From Sinomonas terrae (GTDB lineage Bacteria; Actinomycetota; Actinomycetes; Actinomycetales; Micrococcaceae), in assembly GCF_022539255.1 (NCBI RefSeq), contig NZ_JAKZBV010000001.1:1-64000 (forward strand): a stretch of 64,000 nt of DNA. The letters are read 5' to 3'. Of the stretch, positions 35,342 through 44,297 are shown piece by piece. A program made the position numbers and the translations under genes. The notes beneath the pieces were generated by a model. That model had not been told where the DNA came from. It did no database searches and saw only the letters and a list, made by a program, of their open reading frames with translations. Numbering within the stretch: position 1 is the first letter of the stretch; each line of letters begins with the position of its first letter.

Positions 35342-36232
35342 GTTGTGAGAGGCAGCGTAGCCTCGGGCGACACCCAGGAAGGCGCGCGCAGACGGCGTGA
35401 GGTCCGACTCCCTGCTCACAACGGCGACGTGGAGGACGGCGGCCGGCTCGATGCGGGCAACGCGCAGGCCGGAATGACGCGCCAGAGGGGACCACGAGGA
35501 GGGCAGGATGGCGTGCCCGACGCCGGCCAGGACGAGCGGGAGGATCGAGGTGCGGTGGGCGACTTCGACCGCAATCTCAAGCGGCACGCCTTCCGCGAGG
35601 ATGTCGTCGACGATCCGCCGCATGAAAGAGCCGCGCTGCGAGACGATCACGCGCTGGCCCGCGAGGTCCGAGCGGCGCACGATTCCGTCCTCGCCGAGGT
35701 CACCGGCTTCGGAGGTCATGATGAGCACGAGCGGCTGCCGCTCGAGCTGCATGACCTCGACGCCGACCGCCCGCACCGGCTGTTCCGAGCCGAGGACCCC
35801 GATCTCCGAGCTCCCGCTGCGGATGGATTCGACGACGTCATCGGCGGTGAAGGCGGCCTCGACGTTGATGGTGACCGCCGGATGGCTCTGCGAGAAGGCT
35901 GCGATCATCGAGGTGAGCGGCTCGACGCCGGGCGAAGGCATCGCCGAGATGTCGAGCCTGCCGCTGCGGATCCCTTTCAGCTCGTCGACGGCGGCACGGG
36001 CCGCATCGAGGTCGCGCACGACGAGGCGAGCGGGGCCGACGAGTTCCCGGCCCGCCTCGCTCAGAACAGATTTGCGGCCCGCGCGGTGGAAAAGCGGAAC
36101 GCCGAGATCCTGCTCGAGCGCCTTGATGGTCTGCGAGAGCGAGGGCTGTGCGATGAGCAGGTGTTCAGCCGCCCGGCTGAACCCGCCGTGATCCACCACC
36201 GCGAGGAAGTACCTCAGCTGCCGGACATCCAC
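35336..36232 (-). CDS. LysR-family transcriptional regulator
   Basis: A 298-residue regulator with an N-terminal winged helix-turn-helix (MDVRQLRYFLAVVDHGGFSR, QPSLSQTIKALEQDLGVPLF) and a C-terminal effector-binding domain. It runs in the same direction as the dehydrogenase-dctA-glycerate kinase genes and ends 130 bases before them. A LysR box overlaps its stop codon, so the target is very likely the downstream operon. The inducer is probably tartrate or D-malate, an inference from the operon. Confidence 0.92.
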   Translation of the reverse strand: MDVRQLRYFLAVVDHGGFSRAAEHLLIAQPSLSQTIKALEQDLGVPLFHRAGRKSVLSEAGRELVGPARLVVRDLDAARAAVDELKGIRSGRLDISAMPSPGVEPLTSMIAAFSQSHPAVTINVEAAFTADDVVESIRSGSSEIGVLGSEQPVRAVGVEVMQLERQPLVLIMTSEAGDLGEDGIVRRSDLAGQRVIVSQRGSFMRRIVDDILAEGVPLEIAVEVAHRTSILPLVLAGVGHAILPSSWSPLARHSGLRVARIEPAAVLHVAVVSRESDLTPSARAFLGVARGYAASHNR

Positions 36233-36305
36233 CGCAGTCCTCTCGCCAGATCCACATCTTCCCTGAACGGCACTCTATGGCAGCTCTTTCGGGGACGGTT
36301 GTGGA

Positions 36306-36698
36306 TCAGCCGAGGTGTACGGCCCTGACATCGGGAGGAGTTGCGCCCTGGATGACCCAGCGGTTGCCGTCGGGATCGGCGAAGTAGGCGAATTGCACTC
36401 CGCCCATGTCATGGATCTCGCTGATGGTGACGCCACGCGTCAGGAGCTCTGCGCGCACGGCGCCCAGGTCCTCTACGACGAGCTGAAGGCCCTCGAGGCT
36501 GCCCGGCCTCATGCCAGTCATCCCGCTGCCGATCACGATCGAAGCGGCAGAGCCGGGTGGTGTCAGCTGCACGACCCTCATCCCGGGGAGGTGCTCTACA
36601 TCGTGGTCGAGCGTGAAGCCTAGCTTCTCCGTGTAGAACGACTTCGACTCGTCGACGTCCGCCACGGGTACCTGCACGACTTCGAGGCGCATTTCCAT
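36306..36698 (-). CDS. VOC family (glyoxalase/bleomycin resistance) protein
   Basis: A 130-residue single-domain protein of the vicinal oxygen chelate fold, with LEVVQVPVADVDESKSFYTE at the start and VQFAYFADPDGNRWVIQG at the end, the two halves of the betaalphabetabetabeta repeat. Metal-ligand positions look partly degenerate, as in many uncharacterised members. Either ATG at 36698 or 36692 is possible; a GAGG five bases upstream favours 36698. It stands alone between lysR and the toxin-antitoxin remnant. Confidence 0.88.
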   Translation of the reverse strand: MEMRLEVVQVPVADVDESKSFYTEKLGFTLDHDVEHLPGMRVVQLTPPGSAASIVIGSGMTGMRPGSLEGLQLVVEDLGAVRAELLTRGVTISEIHDMGGVQFAYFADPDGNRWVIQGATPPDVRAVHLG

Positions 36699-36806
36699 GG
36701 AGCCTCACGCTACAGGGGCTTCGTTGCGCTTCCTACTCTGTGCGAGTGGGGATATGTCCTGCCGGCCCTCGCCTTAACTCGAGGTTTCGAATTCACGCTC
36801 GCGCCG

Positions 36807-37091
36807 TTGGACCAGCAGCTGACCACGCAGCAGGCGGCCGATCTCCTCGGCATCAGCCGTCCCACCCTGATCAAGCTCTTGGACAAGCATGAGATTCCTT
36901 ACGAGCAGCCCTCGGGGGGGCGTCACCGTCGACTTCGTCTGAGCGATGTGCTCGAGTACAGGGAGCGCAGGCGCGGGGAGCGCCGCAGCAGGCTGGCGGA
37001 GATGACGCGTCAGGCTGCGGAGGACGGCCTGTACGAGAGGTCGGCCGAGGACTACCGCGAGGCGCTCCGGCGCGCCCGCCACGCCCGTTGA
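36807..37091 (+). CDS. Helix-turn-helix antitoxin (excisionase type) of a PIN toxin pair
   Basis: The frame carries LTTQQAADLLGISRPTLIKL, an excisionase/MerR-like helix-turn-helix used by antitoxins of PIN toxins in actinobacteria, then a basic linker and a C-terminal toxin-binding helix (AEDGLYERSAEDYREAL). The TTG at 36807 yields 94 residues, but similarity in style continues upstream in the same frame (RGFEFTLAPL) without a good start, so the gene may have lost its 5' end. The neutralised toxin gene directly downstream is broken. Confidence 0.7.
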   Translation: MDQQLTTQQAADLLGISRPTLIKLLDKHEIPYEQPSGGRHRRLRLSDVLEYRERRRGERRSRLAEMTRQAAEDGLYERSAEDYREALRRARHAR

Positions 37092-37092
37092 G

Positions 37093-37464
37093 GTGACGCC
37101 CTTCGCGGCCGTGTTGGACACCTTGCGTCTTGGTTCCGATGCCATTGTGCGACACGCTACTGAGGCTCGCCGACCGGGGACTCTACCGGCCCCTATGGTC
37201 CAGCCGGATCCTCGGCGAGCTCAGACACACCCTCGTGCACGTTCATCCCGGTCTGGACGTGGGGCGGGTCGATGCGAAGCTGCGATCTATGTCCTCGATC
37301 TGGATCCTGTGGGGACCATCAGGCTCCTGCGCGAGCAGGCGGCAGACCAGAAGCGTCCGCGGACCACTGTCAACGATGTCTTGATCGCCCTCGAAAGGGC
37401 CGGGGCGCCCTCATTCGCCAGCACCGTCCGACAGTTGCTGAATGACATGGATCCCGCGATTTGA
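37093..37464 (+). pseudogene. PIN-domain (VapC-like) toxin, frameshifted and internally deleted
   Basis: The first frame begins VTPFAAVLDT, matching the start of a PIN toxin with its first acidic residue. Homology then moves to another frame (VPMPLCDTLLRLADRGLYRP, then SRILGELRHTL), needing one frameshift near 37120-37130. It returns to the first frame at about 37290 (YVLDLDPVGTIRLLREQAAD, then ERAGAPSFASTVRQLL). Between the two parts about 80 codons of the usual 190-residue toxin, including the later PIN catalytic acids, are missing. The toxin is therefore dead. The GTG at 37093 directly follows the antitoxin stop. Confidence 0.8.
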
Positions 37465-37677
37465 CGATCCGAGGCGCACCTCCGGACAGAAGCTCCCGAT
37501 GGGGGACTCTGATGCTGCCTTGCGGGACGAATCCTTCGAGCCGAGGATTGTTCCAAGCCGTGGCTTGAGGAGCGGAGAAGCGTCATGAGCCGGGAAGTAC
37601 CAGGTCTACGGCGCGGCAAGATTCACCTATCCGCCTCCGAGGAAGTGGACCCACCCTTAAACCTCGAGGAGGACACT

Positions 37678-38865
37678 GTGGACCCTCTGACAGCCCTGAC
37701 CGAGCAACTCGATCCATTCCCTCAGTACCGAAGGCTGCGGGATGAATCGCCGGTCCTGTTCGACGTCCAGAGGGAAGCTTGGAACGTCTTCCGCTATGAC
37801 GACGTCCAGCGGGTCCTCTCCGATCATCGCGTCTTTTCGTCGCAGCTCGGAGGAAGCGGAGGCCAGCGCCAAGGCGGCCTTTTCGCTTCGAGCCTGATCA
37901 GCACCGACCCGCCTCGGCACCGTCAGCTGAGGTCGCTCGTGACGCAGGCCTTCACGCCGCGCGCGGTCGACGCGCTCGGCCCGCGAATCGCCGAGATCGC
38001 CGAGGAGCTGCTGGACCGATCAGCAGGCGCCGGCGAGATGGACCTCATCGACGACTTCGCCTACCCGCTGCCCGTGATCGTCATCGCGGAACTGATGGGG
38101 ATCCCGGCCGTTGACCGCGACCGCTTCAGGCGATGGTCAGACGTGGTGGTGAGCCAGACGCGGGCAGGTGGCGTGCCCCAGGGCTCTGGCGGCCACGCCG
38201 AGGCTCAGGCGGAGATGGGAGAGTACTTCCTTGGCATGATCGAGCGCCGGCGCACGGAGCCGGGCGACGATCTGATCAGTCGGCTTCTCGCCGCGCAGAT
38301 CGAGGGAGAGCACCTTTCCGTGCCGGAGTTGCTCGGGTTCTGCGCGCTGCTCCTCGTGGCTGGGAATGAAACGACCACGAACCTGCTGGGCAACGCCGTC
38401 CTGACCTTCTTGGAGCGGCCGCACCTCGTGGAGCGCCTCCAGGCCGACGCCGATGCCCTGCCGGCCGCCGTCGAGGAGGTCCTGCGCTTCCGCTCGCCCG
38501 TGCAGTCCATGTACCGGATTGCGGCGCAGGATGTGACGCTCTCTGGCGAGCAGATCCCGGCCGGATCCCGGCTCGTGGCGTGGATCGGGTCAGCGAACCA
38601 CGACGAACGGCAGTTCCACGACCCGGAGGCGTTCGACGTCGCGCGCACGCCCAATCGCCACCTCGCCTTCGGGCAGGGGATCCACTTCTGCCTGGGAGCG
38701 CCCCTGGCCCGGCTCGAGGCCCGTATCGCGCTCACCGCGCTCCTAAAGAGGCTCCCGGGCCTCGCCCTCCAATCTCAGACGGCCCTTGAGCGCATCGAGA
38801 GCTCGATCGTCTTCGGGCTCAAGCATCTCCCGCTGACTTGGGAGAATCTCAGTACTCGCCCTTGA
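37678..38865 (+). CDS. Cytochrome P450
   Basis: Soluble bacterial haem monooxygenase. The 395-residue product has the I-helix motif LLVAGNETTTNLLG, the ExxR motif as EEVLRFRSP, and the haem-binding loop FGQGIHFCLGAPLAR with the cysteine ligand. The GTG at 37678 is preferred because GAGGAGG stands 6 bases upstream; the frame is open further upstream. No ferredoxin or reductase gene is adjacent, so the redox partner and substrate are unknown. Its 3' end overlaps the convergent gene by 17 bases. Confidence 0.94.
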   Translation: MDPLTALTEQLDPFPQYRRLRDESPVLFDVQREAWNVFRYDDVQRVLSDHRVFSSQLGGSGGQRQGGLFASSLISTDPPRHRQLRSLVTQAFTPRAVDALGPRIAEIAEELLDRSAGAGEMDLIDDFAYPLPVIVIAELMGIPAVDRDRFRRWSDVVVSQTRAGGVPQGSGGHAEAQAEMGEYFLGMIERRRTEPGDDLISRLLAAQIEGEHLSVPELLGFCALLLVAGNETTTNLLGNAVLTFLERPHLVERLQADADALPAAVEEVLRFRSPVQSMYRIAAQDVTLSGEQIPAGSRLVAWIGSANHDERQFHDPEAFDVARTPNRHLAFGQGIHFCLGAPLARLEARIALTALLKRLPGLALQSQTALERIESSIVFGLKHLPLTWENLSTRP

Positions 38866-39313
38866 TCACGAAGAACGATCCCCGGATCACCCCGGCCAGC
38901 CTCGACTTCTGACGTGCAAACTTGAAGCTCGAGGCGAGTTCCTCGGGAACTTCCATGCCTTCCGAAAGCTTGAATCCTACTGCGCGCTTGGCCCCCTCTT
39001 CGATTCCGTACATCACGTTTATCGAAAGGCCGGATTCGTAGAAGACATAAGCCATGCGAAGGCCGTCAACCTCGAAAGAGGTCACTTCGAGAGGCCGGGA
39101 GGAGATGACGAGGTTGCGCTCGTCGAAAAGGATTCGGTTCACCCAGTCGAGGATTTCTGGCGCCTCGCTCGCGGGCGTGACGGTGAAAGCGTGATCGTAC
39201 TTGTTCTTGTAATAGCGGGCCTCGTTGGCGCGCAGCCCGGCCAAGGCGTCGGCTACCGGGGATGATTCCAGCCCGACGGTGGAGACGTCCTTGAAATCCA
39301 CGGTGTATGGCAT
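38849..39313 (-). CDS. Conserved-looking hypothetical protein, 154 residues
   Basis: I do not recognise this protein. It begins MPYTVDFKDVSTVGLESSPV and ends GVIRGSFFVIKGEY, is globular in composition, has no signal peptide or membrane segment, and shows a mix of helices and strands (EEGAKRAVGFKL, SFEVDGLRMAYVFYESG). The ATG at 39313 has AGGAGGG seven bases upstream; the frame runs further upstream but without such a site. Codon use matches the genome. It converges with the P450 gene and follows the MaoC gene by about 120 bases. Confidence 0.8.
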   Translation of the reverse strand: MPYTVDFKDVSTVGLESSPVADALAGLRANEARYYKNKYDHAFTVTPASEAPEILDWVNRILFDERNLVISSRPLEVTSFEVDGLRMAYVFYESGLSINVMYGIEEGAKRAVGFKLSEGMEVPEELASSFKFARQKSRLAGVIRGSFFVIKGEY

Positions 39314-39435
39314 TGTGCCCTCCTGATAATGATTCGTCGCACTCTTCACACTAGGTCCCGCGCCCCTGACCCGCTTCTCGATTCCTGATCGATTGGCACC
39401 AGAGCCGACCCATTCAGTCAGACGACCGTTGCCAG

Positions 39436-39894
39436 TCAGCCCACCGGCCCCGTCGTCACCATGACGTCCATGCGCCCGGCCTGCACGGTCTCGCCGTGTT
39501 GGTTGCGCAAGGTCAGCTGGCGCTCGACAATGCCGTACTGGCCTGAGCTCGTGGCCCGAGTCGACAGGATCTCGACCGTGCACGTAACCGTGTCGCCGAT
39601 GAACACCGGTGCCGTGAATTGCCACTGGTCGATCCCCAACAAGGCGACGGCGCTCCCCTCGAAGACCCCCGTGCGGGCTATCAGGCCAAGGCAGAGCGAA
39701 GCGCCGAGCATGCCGTGAACAATGCGTTGGCCATACCGGGTGCTCTTGGCGAACTCCGCATCGGTATGCACTTGGTTGTTGTCGTTCGTCCACGCCGCGA
39801 ATGACATGACGTCCGCTTCGGTGATCGTCCGTCCCGGCGTCACGAAGGTCTGACCGGCCTGTAGGTCGTCAAGATACAGGGGCATTGCTGGCAA
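39436..39894 (-). CDS. MaoC-like hotdog dehydratase
   Basis: A 152-residue single-hotdog protein of the (R)-specific enoyl-CoA hydratase/MaoC family, acting on acyl-CoA. Visible are the hydratase motif region with the catalytic Asp/His: FAAWTNDNNQVHTDAEFAKS, and RIVHGMLGASL. Both starts (39894 and 39885) are possible. No obvious partner gene adjoins; the hypothetical gene downstream is in the same direction. Confidence 0.9.
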   Translation of the reverse strand: MPAMPLYLDDLQAGQTFVTPGRTITEADVMSFAAWTNDNNQVHTDAEFAKSTRYGQRIVHGMLGASLCLGLIARTGVFEGSAVALLGIDQWQFTAPVFIGDTVTCTVEILSTRATSSGQYGIVERQLTLRNQHGETVQAGRMDVMVTTGPVG

Positions 39895-40014
39895 TTCCTT
39901 TCGTTAGGCCATTCATTTTCGCCCTCGGCCAGGGGAGGACCGTTCATGGACGCGCGGGCACCTTCTTCTGCCTGAGCCATGGGGGACCAGCGCACGTGGT
40001 GCCTAGAATGCGCT

Positions 40015-41520
40015 ATGGCTAGGACCCGTTTGGCCGCCCGCGGCACTTTTGATGCGTCCGTGGCCGGCCGCTTTCCCGAGTTCGATGCGCTGAGCGGCGT
40101 CGCCCAGGTCCGCAGCGGCGAGGATCTCGTCTTCGAGGAGCAGTTCTTCGACACCGAGGACTTCCGCCTAGGCTCCCACGGCATCGTCCTCTACCGGCGA
40201 ACGGGCGGACCTCGCGAGGGTTGGCACCTCGAGCTCCCCGACGGCCGCACCGCCGTCGAGCCCCTTGGATCGCACCAGTCGCCGCCCCCCTCCCTCACGG
40301 ACGGCCTCCAGTTCTACCTGCGGGGCGAGCAGCTCGTGCGGAGCGCGGACGTGACGATCGTCCGGCGGGTCGCCCTGCTTCTTGCGGACGACGGCGGCGA
40401 GTTGGCGGAGGCGGCCGACGAGCACCACCGCGCGGAGCCGCTCATCGCGGACGGTGCTCCACGGGCTTGGCGGCTGTGGGACTACGAGGTGCGCGAGCCG
40501 GGCAACAAGCGGCTCGCGAAGGAGCTGTGCACCGCCTTCGCCGAATCGGGGGCGGAACCTGGCAGCCGGAGCAGTTCGCTTCTGACGCTCGCCGCCTCGG
40601 TCCCGCCACGCGGCCGAGAGGCGGAGCCTGAACAGCGCAGGCCGGGAAAGGTTCAGCGGGCGTTCGCGGACTATGTCGCGGAGCAGCTGGAGAAGTGGGA
40701 ACGGCTCGATCCCGAGGTGCGCCTCGCAGCCCCCGACTCCGTCCACAATCTCCGCATCGCGACGCGCCGGCTGCGCTCGTGCCTCTCCGCGTTTCGGAAA
40801 GACCTGGACCCTGACTCGAGGCGGGCGATGCGCGACGAGCTCCAGTGGTTCGGTCGGGTCCTCGGGAGGGTGCGCGACGCCGAGATCATGCGCGAACGCC
40901 TGCGGGGGCGGGTGGGGAGCGAACGGTCCGAGCTGGTGTTCGGTCCGGTAAGGCGGTCCTTCGACGAGTCGCTGGGCGCTGAGCACGCCGAGGCGTCGCG
41001 AGAGCTCAGGGATGCTCTCGGCTCGGAGCGGTACTTCCGGCTCCTCGACGGCATCACGGACCTCGCCGCTACGGTCAGGGAGGCCGACGGAAAGTGGGAG
41101 ACCAAGGCGACCGTCTCCGGCGTCGTGCGTCGCGATGCGAAGCGCCTCCGCGCCGCGGTGGAAGAAGCAAAGGGCGCCGAGGGCACGGAGAAGCACGACA
41201 TCGCGCTCCACGACGTGCGGAAGGCCGCCAAACGCCTCCGGTACTCCGCTGAGGCAGCCGCACCATTCGGTGCGAAGAAGGCAGCGCGACTGGGCCGCCG
41301 CGCACGGAAGGTCCAGAAGGCGCTCGGCGAGCATCAGGATTCGATCGTTACCGCGGAGCTGGTCCGCAGGCTCGGGGTCGAGGCGTACGGGCGGGCTGAG
41401 AACGCCTTCACGTACGGTCGGCTCCACGCGAGGGAGCTCCAGCTCGCCGACGAGGCCGAGGCCCGCTACGACCGCATCCGTCGAAAGCTCCCGGCCAAGC
41501 TCGGCGGCGGGAAGGGGTGA
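40015..41520 (+). CDS. CYTH and CHAD domain protein
   Basis: Two-domain protein of about 501 residues. The first ~200 residues resemble a CYTH/triphosphate-tunnel fold (ARGTFDASVAGRFPEF, FFDTEDFRLGSHGIVLYRRTG). The second part is a CHAD domain, all-helical and rich in conserved His/Arg/Lys (SVHNLRIATRRLRSCLSAFR, HDVRKAAKRLRYSAEAA). CHAD domains bind polyphosphate, so the protein is likely a polyphosphate-associated enzyme or binder. I place the start at 40015 because the family start matches MARTRLAARGTF. It begins the CHAD-epimerase-sulfatase gene run. Confidence 0.88.
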   Translation: MARTRLAARGTFDASVAGRFPEFDALSGVAQVRSGEDLVFEEQFFDTEDFRLGSHGIVLYRRTGGPREGWHLELPDGRTAVEPLGSHQSPPPSLTDGLQFYLRGEQLVRSADVTIVRRVALLLADDGGELAEAADEHHRAEPLIADGAPRAWRLWDYEVREPGNKRLAKELCTAFAESGAEPGSRSSSLLTLAASVPPRGREAEPEQRRPGKVQRAFADYVAEQLEKWERLDPEVRLAAPDSVHNLRIATRRLRSCLSAFRKDLDPDSRRAMRDELQWFGRVLGRVRDAEIMRERLRGRVGSERSELVFGPVRRSFDESLGAEHAEASRELRDALGSERYFRLLDGITDLAATVREADGKWETKATVSGVVRRDAKRLRAAVEEAKGAEGTEKHDIALHDVRKAAKRLRYSAEAAAPFGAKKAARLGRRARKVQKALGEHQDSIVTAELVRRLGVEAYGRAENAFTYGRLHARELQLADEAEARYDRIRRKLPAKLGGGKG

Positions 41521-41527
41521 CCTGACC

Positions 41528-42556
41528 GTGGCGACAGTGCTCGTAACGGGCGGCTCCGGCTTCGTGGCCGCCCACGCCATAGTGCAGCTCCTCACCGCGG
41601 GCCACACCGTGCGGACGACGCTGCGCTCGCCGGACCGCCGGCCCATCGTCGAAAGGATGCTCGCAAACGCGGGAGCGCCCCACCAGGAGCGGGTCGCATA
41701 TCTCACGGCGGACCTCAGGGCTGGCGGCGGCTGGGGCGAGGCCGCACGGGGGGCTGACTATGTGCTCCACGTCGCCTCTCCCTTCCCGAGCAGGCAGCCG
41801 AGGGACGAGAACGAGCTGATCGGACCTGCGCGCGACGGCGCGGGACGGGTTCTGCGGGCCGCGCGCGACGCCGGTGTGCAGCGCGTCGTGCTCACGTCGT
41901 CGTTCGCCGCGGTGGGCTACGGGCACCTCGACAGGCAGCACGTCTTTGACGAGAACGACTGGACGGACCCGAGCGCTCGCGGGATCAGCCCGTACGTCAA
42001 GTCGAAGACGATCGCCGAGCGGGCCGCGTGGGACTTCGTCGAACGCGAGGGCGGGATCGAACTCGCCGTCGTGAACCCGGTCGGGATCCTTGGGCCCGTC
42101 CTCGGCCCCCACCTATCGAGCTCCATCCGGATCATCTCGACTCTCCTGAGCGGCCAGCTCCCCGCCGCTCCGCCCATGTGGCTGAACATCGTCGACGTAC
42201 GCGACGTCGCCGACCTCCACCTTCGGGCGATGACGGATCCCGAAGCTGCCGGCCAGCGCTTCCTCGCCGTCGCGGGTGAGCCGATCTCCTTCCACGAGAT
42301 CGCGCTCACGTTGCGGGAGGCCCTCGGTCCGGCGGCCTCGAAGGTGACCACCCGCACGGCGCCGGCCTGGGTGTTCAAGGCGCTCGCCGTCGTCGTGCCT
42401 CCCGTTCGGGAGATTTCAGCGCAGCTCAACGTGGTTCGGGCTGCGAGCAATGAGAAGGCGCGCCGTGTGCTCGGCTGGGAACCGCGCTCGAACGAGGAGG
42501 CGGCCGTCGCGTGCGCGGAGAGCCTCCTGCGGCAGGGAATCGTCCGCACGCGATGA
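41528..42556 (+). CDS. NAD-dependent epimerase/dehydratase family oxidoreductase
   Basis: Extended short-chain dehydrogenase of the dihydroflavonol-reductase type. The 342-residue product starts VATVLVTGGSGFVAAHAIVQ, with the GxxGxxA nucleotide motif, and has SSFAAVGYG, the catalytic Tyr-x3-Lys region ISPYVKSKTIAE and VVNPVGILGPVLG. The GTG start follows the CHAD stop by 7 bases; the stop overlaps the sulfatase ATG (ATGA at 42553-42556), so these genes are coupled. Substrate is unknown. Confidence 0.92.
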   Translation: MATVLVTGGSGFVAAHAIVQLLTAGHTVRTTLRSPDRRPIVERMLANAGAPHQERVAYLTADLRAGGGWGEAARGADYVLHVASPFPSRQPRDENELIGPARDGAGRVLRAARDAGVQRVVLTSSFAAVGYGHLDRQHVFDENDWTDPSARGISPYVKSKTIAERAAWDFVEREGGIELAVVNPVGILGPVLGPHLSSSIRIISTLLSGQLPAAPPMWLNIVDVRDVADLHLRAMTDPEAAGQRFLAVAGEPISFHEIALTLREALGPAASKVTTRTAPAWVFKALAVVVPPVREISAQLNVVRAASNEKARRVLGWEPRSNEEAAVACAESLLRQGIVRTR

Positions 42557-44016
42557 GCGAATCCGTGGACCGCCCGAACCTGCTCTTCATCCTCTCCGAC
42601 GACCATGCTCCGCATGCCATCTCCGCCTACGGGAGCAGGGTCAACACGACGCCGGCCATCGATCGGATCGGCAGGGAGGGCGCGCTCCTCGGCTCGGTCT
42701 ACTGCACGAATGCGATCTGCAGTCCCTCGCGCGCCACGATCCTCACGGGGACGTACAGCCACATCAATGGGGTGCCTGGGATCTTCGCGGAATTCGATTA
42801 CCGAGTGCCCACGTTCGTCGACGTCCTCCACGATTCCGGGTATGCGACGGCGCTCTATGGCAAGTGGCATCTCGGGGAGTCCTCCGGCGCTCGGCCACGG
42901 GGTTTCGACGACTGGCTCGTCTTCCCCGGCCAGGGGGAGTACCTCGACCCCGTCATGATCGGGCCCGACGGCGAACGGCGGTTCACCGGGTACGCGACCG
43001 ATCTCGTGACGGACCTCGCGCTCGACTGGCTCATCAACCGTGATCCGGGGCGCCCCTTCGCGCTCATGGTGCACCACAAGGCGCCCCACCGGCCCTGGAT
43101 CCCGGACGAGCGGCACCGTGACCTGTTCCCGGTCGGCTCGATACCCGAGCCGGAGACGTTCGACGACGACCACGCGACCTTGGCGGAATGCGTTCGGTCT
43201 GTGCGGATGAGCATCGCCGACGATCTCACCGAGGAGGACGTCAAGGAGCCGACGCCGCCGGAGTTAGAGGGACCGGAGCACAGCGGGGAGCGGGCGCGGT
43301 GGAAGTACCAGCGGTACATGCGGGACTACCTCCAGTGCGTCCAGGCGCTCGACGACGGCGTCGGCCGCCTGCTCGAATACCTCGACGCACAGGGGCTCGC
43401 CGAGGACACGATCGTGGTGTACTGCTCGGATCAGGGCTTTTTCCTGGGCGACCACGGCTGGTTCGACAAGCGACTCATGTTCGAGCAGTCCCTCCAGATG
43501 CCTCTGCTCATGCGGTGGCCTGCCGAGATTCCGGCGGGGAGCAGGTGCGACGCGATCATCACGAACGCCGACTTCGCCGCGACGTTCCTCGACTTCTGCG
43601 GCCTCGATCCCGGCTCTGCCCTGCCCACTGCGCAGGGGCGCTCGTTCCGCCCGCTCCTGCGAGGCGAGCACGTGCCGGACTGGCCGGAGTCCATGTACTA
43701 CCGCTACTGGGAGCATCGCGACCCGAGCCATCACGTCCCCGCGCACTACGGCGTCCGAACGCGCACGCACAAGCTGATCCACTACTACTGTGACGGCTTG
43801 GGCGTGCCGGGCGCCTCGCTCGAGCGGGAGCCGAGCGAGTGGGAGCTCTTCGACCTCGAGGCCGACCCTCACGAGCTCGTCAACGTGATCGCGGACCCGA
43901 GCAACGCGTCGGTGCTCGCGGAGCTCCGGGATGAGCTCGACCGACTGCAGGAGTTCTACGGGGATAGGCCATATGAGGGGCCGGAGACACCCAACCCAAA
44001 GTGGGGCGGCGCGTAA
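42553..44016 (+). CDS. Type I sulfatase (arylsulfatase family)
   Basis: Hydrolyses sulfate esters. The 487-residue product has metal ligands in LLFILSDDHAPH (Asp16-Asp17), the maturation motif CSPSRATILTG with Cys56 to be turned into formylglycine, GYATALYGKWHLG, HHKAPHRPW and DQGFFLGDHGWFDKRLM. The Cys-type motif needs a formylglycine-generating enzyme, which is not in the window. No signal peptide is visible, so it acts in the cytoplasm on imported substrate. It sits just before a SAM-IV-controlled sulfur operon, with a repeat region between. Confidence 0.93.
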   Translation: MSESVDRPNLLFILSDDHAPHAISAYGSRVNTTPAIDRIGREGALLGSVYCTNAICSPSRATILTGTYSHINGVPGIFAEFDYRVPTFVDVLHDSGYATALYGKWHLGESSGARPRGFDDWLVFPGQGEYLDPVMIGPDGERRFTGYATDLVTDLALDWLINRDPGRPFALMVHHKAPHRPWIPDERHRDLFPVGSIPEPETFDDDHATLAECVRSVRMSIADDLTEEDVKEPTPPELEGPEHSGERARWKYQRYMRDYLQCVQALDDGVGRLLEYLDAQGLAEDTIVVYCSDQGFFLGDHGWFDKRLMFEQSLQMPLLMRWPAEIPAGSRCDAIITNADFAATFLDFCGLDPGSALPTAQGRSFRPLLRGEHVPDWPESMYYRYWEHRDPSHHVPAHYGVRTRTHKLIHYYCDGLGVPGASLEREPSEWELFDLEADPHELVNVIADPSNASVLAELRDELDRLQEFYGDRPYEGPETPNPKWGGA

Positions 44017-44047
44017 AAGCTCACCCCACCCCCGCCCCCGCTCTATC

Positions 44048-44232
44048 CGTTTCGGGTACGCCAACTCCCGCCCCTGGTCGTTTCGGGTACGCCAACTCGC
44101 GCCCGTGGTCGTTTCGGGTACGCCAACTCGCGCCCGTGGTCGTTTCGGGTACGCCAACTCCCGCCCCTGGTCGTTTCGGTACGCCAACTCCCGCCCGTGG
44201 TCGTTTCGGGTACGCCAACTCCCCATCTCGAA
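44048..44232 (+). repeat. 31-bp tandem repeat array (forward)
   Basis: Six units begin CGTTTCGGGTACGCCAACTC at 44048, 44079, 44110, 44141, 44172 and 44202. The period is 31 bases except after the fifth, which lost one G (CGTTTCGGTACG). The remaining part of each unit is CGCCC(C/G)TGGT. Copies are nearly identical, so the array expanded recently. It is non-coding. Confidence 0.95.
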
Positions 44233-44297
44233 GGGCGAGGACGACGACGAAGCTCGCCACCCGTCGTCGTCGGTCCCCTCGATTTCAGGTAGGCGCA

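Noticed and set aside
44048..44232. CRISPR array
   Set aside because: The whole 31-bp unit is repeated without variable spacers, and no cas genes are nearby.
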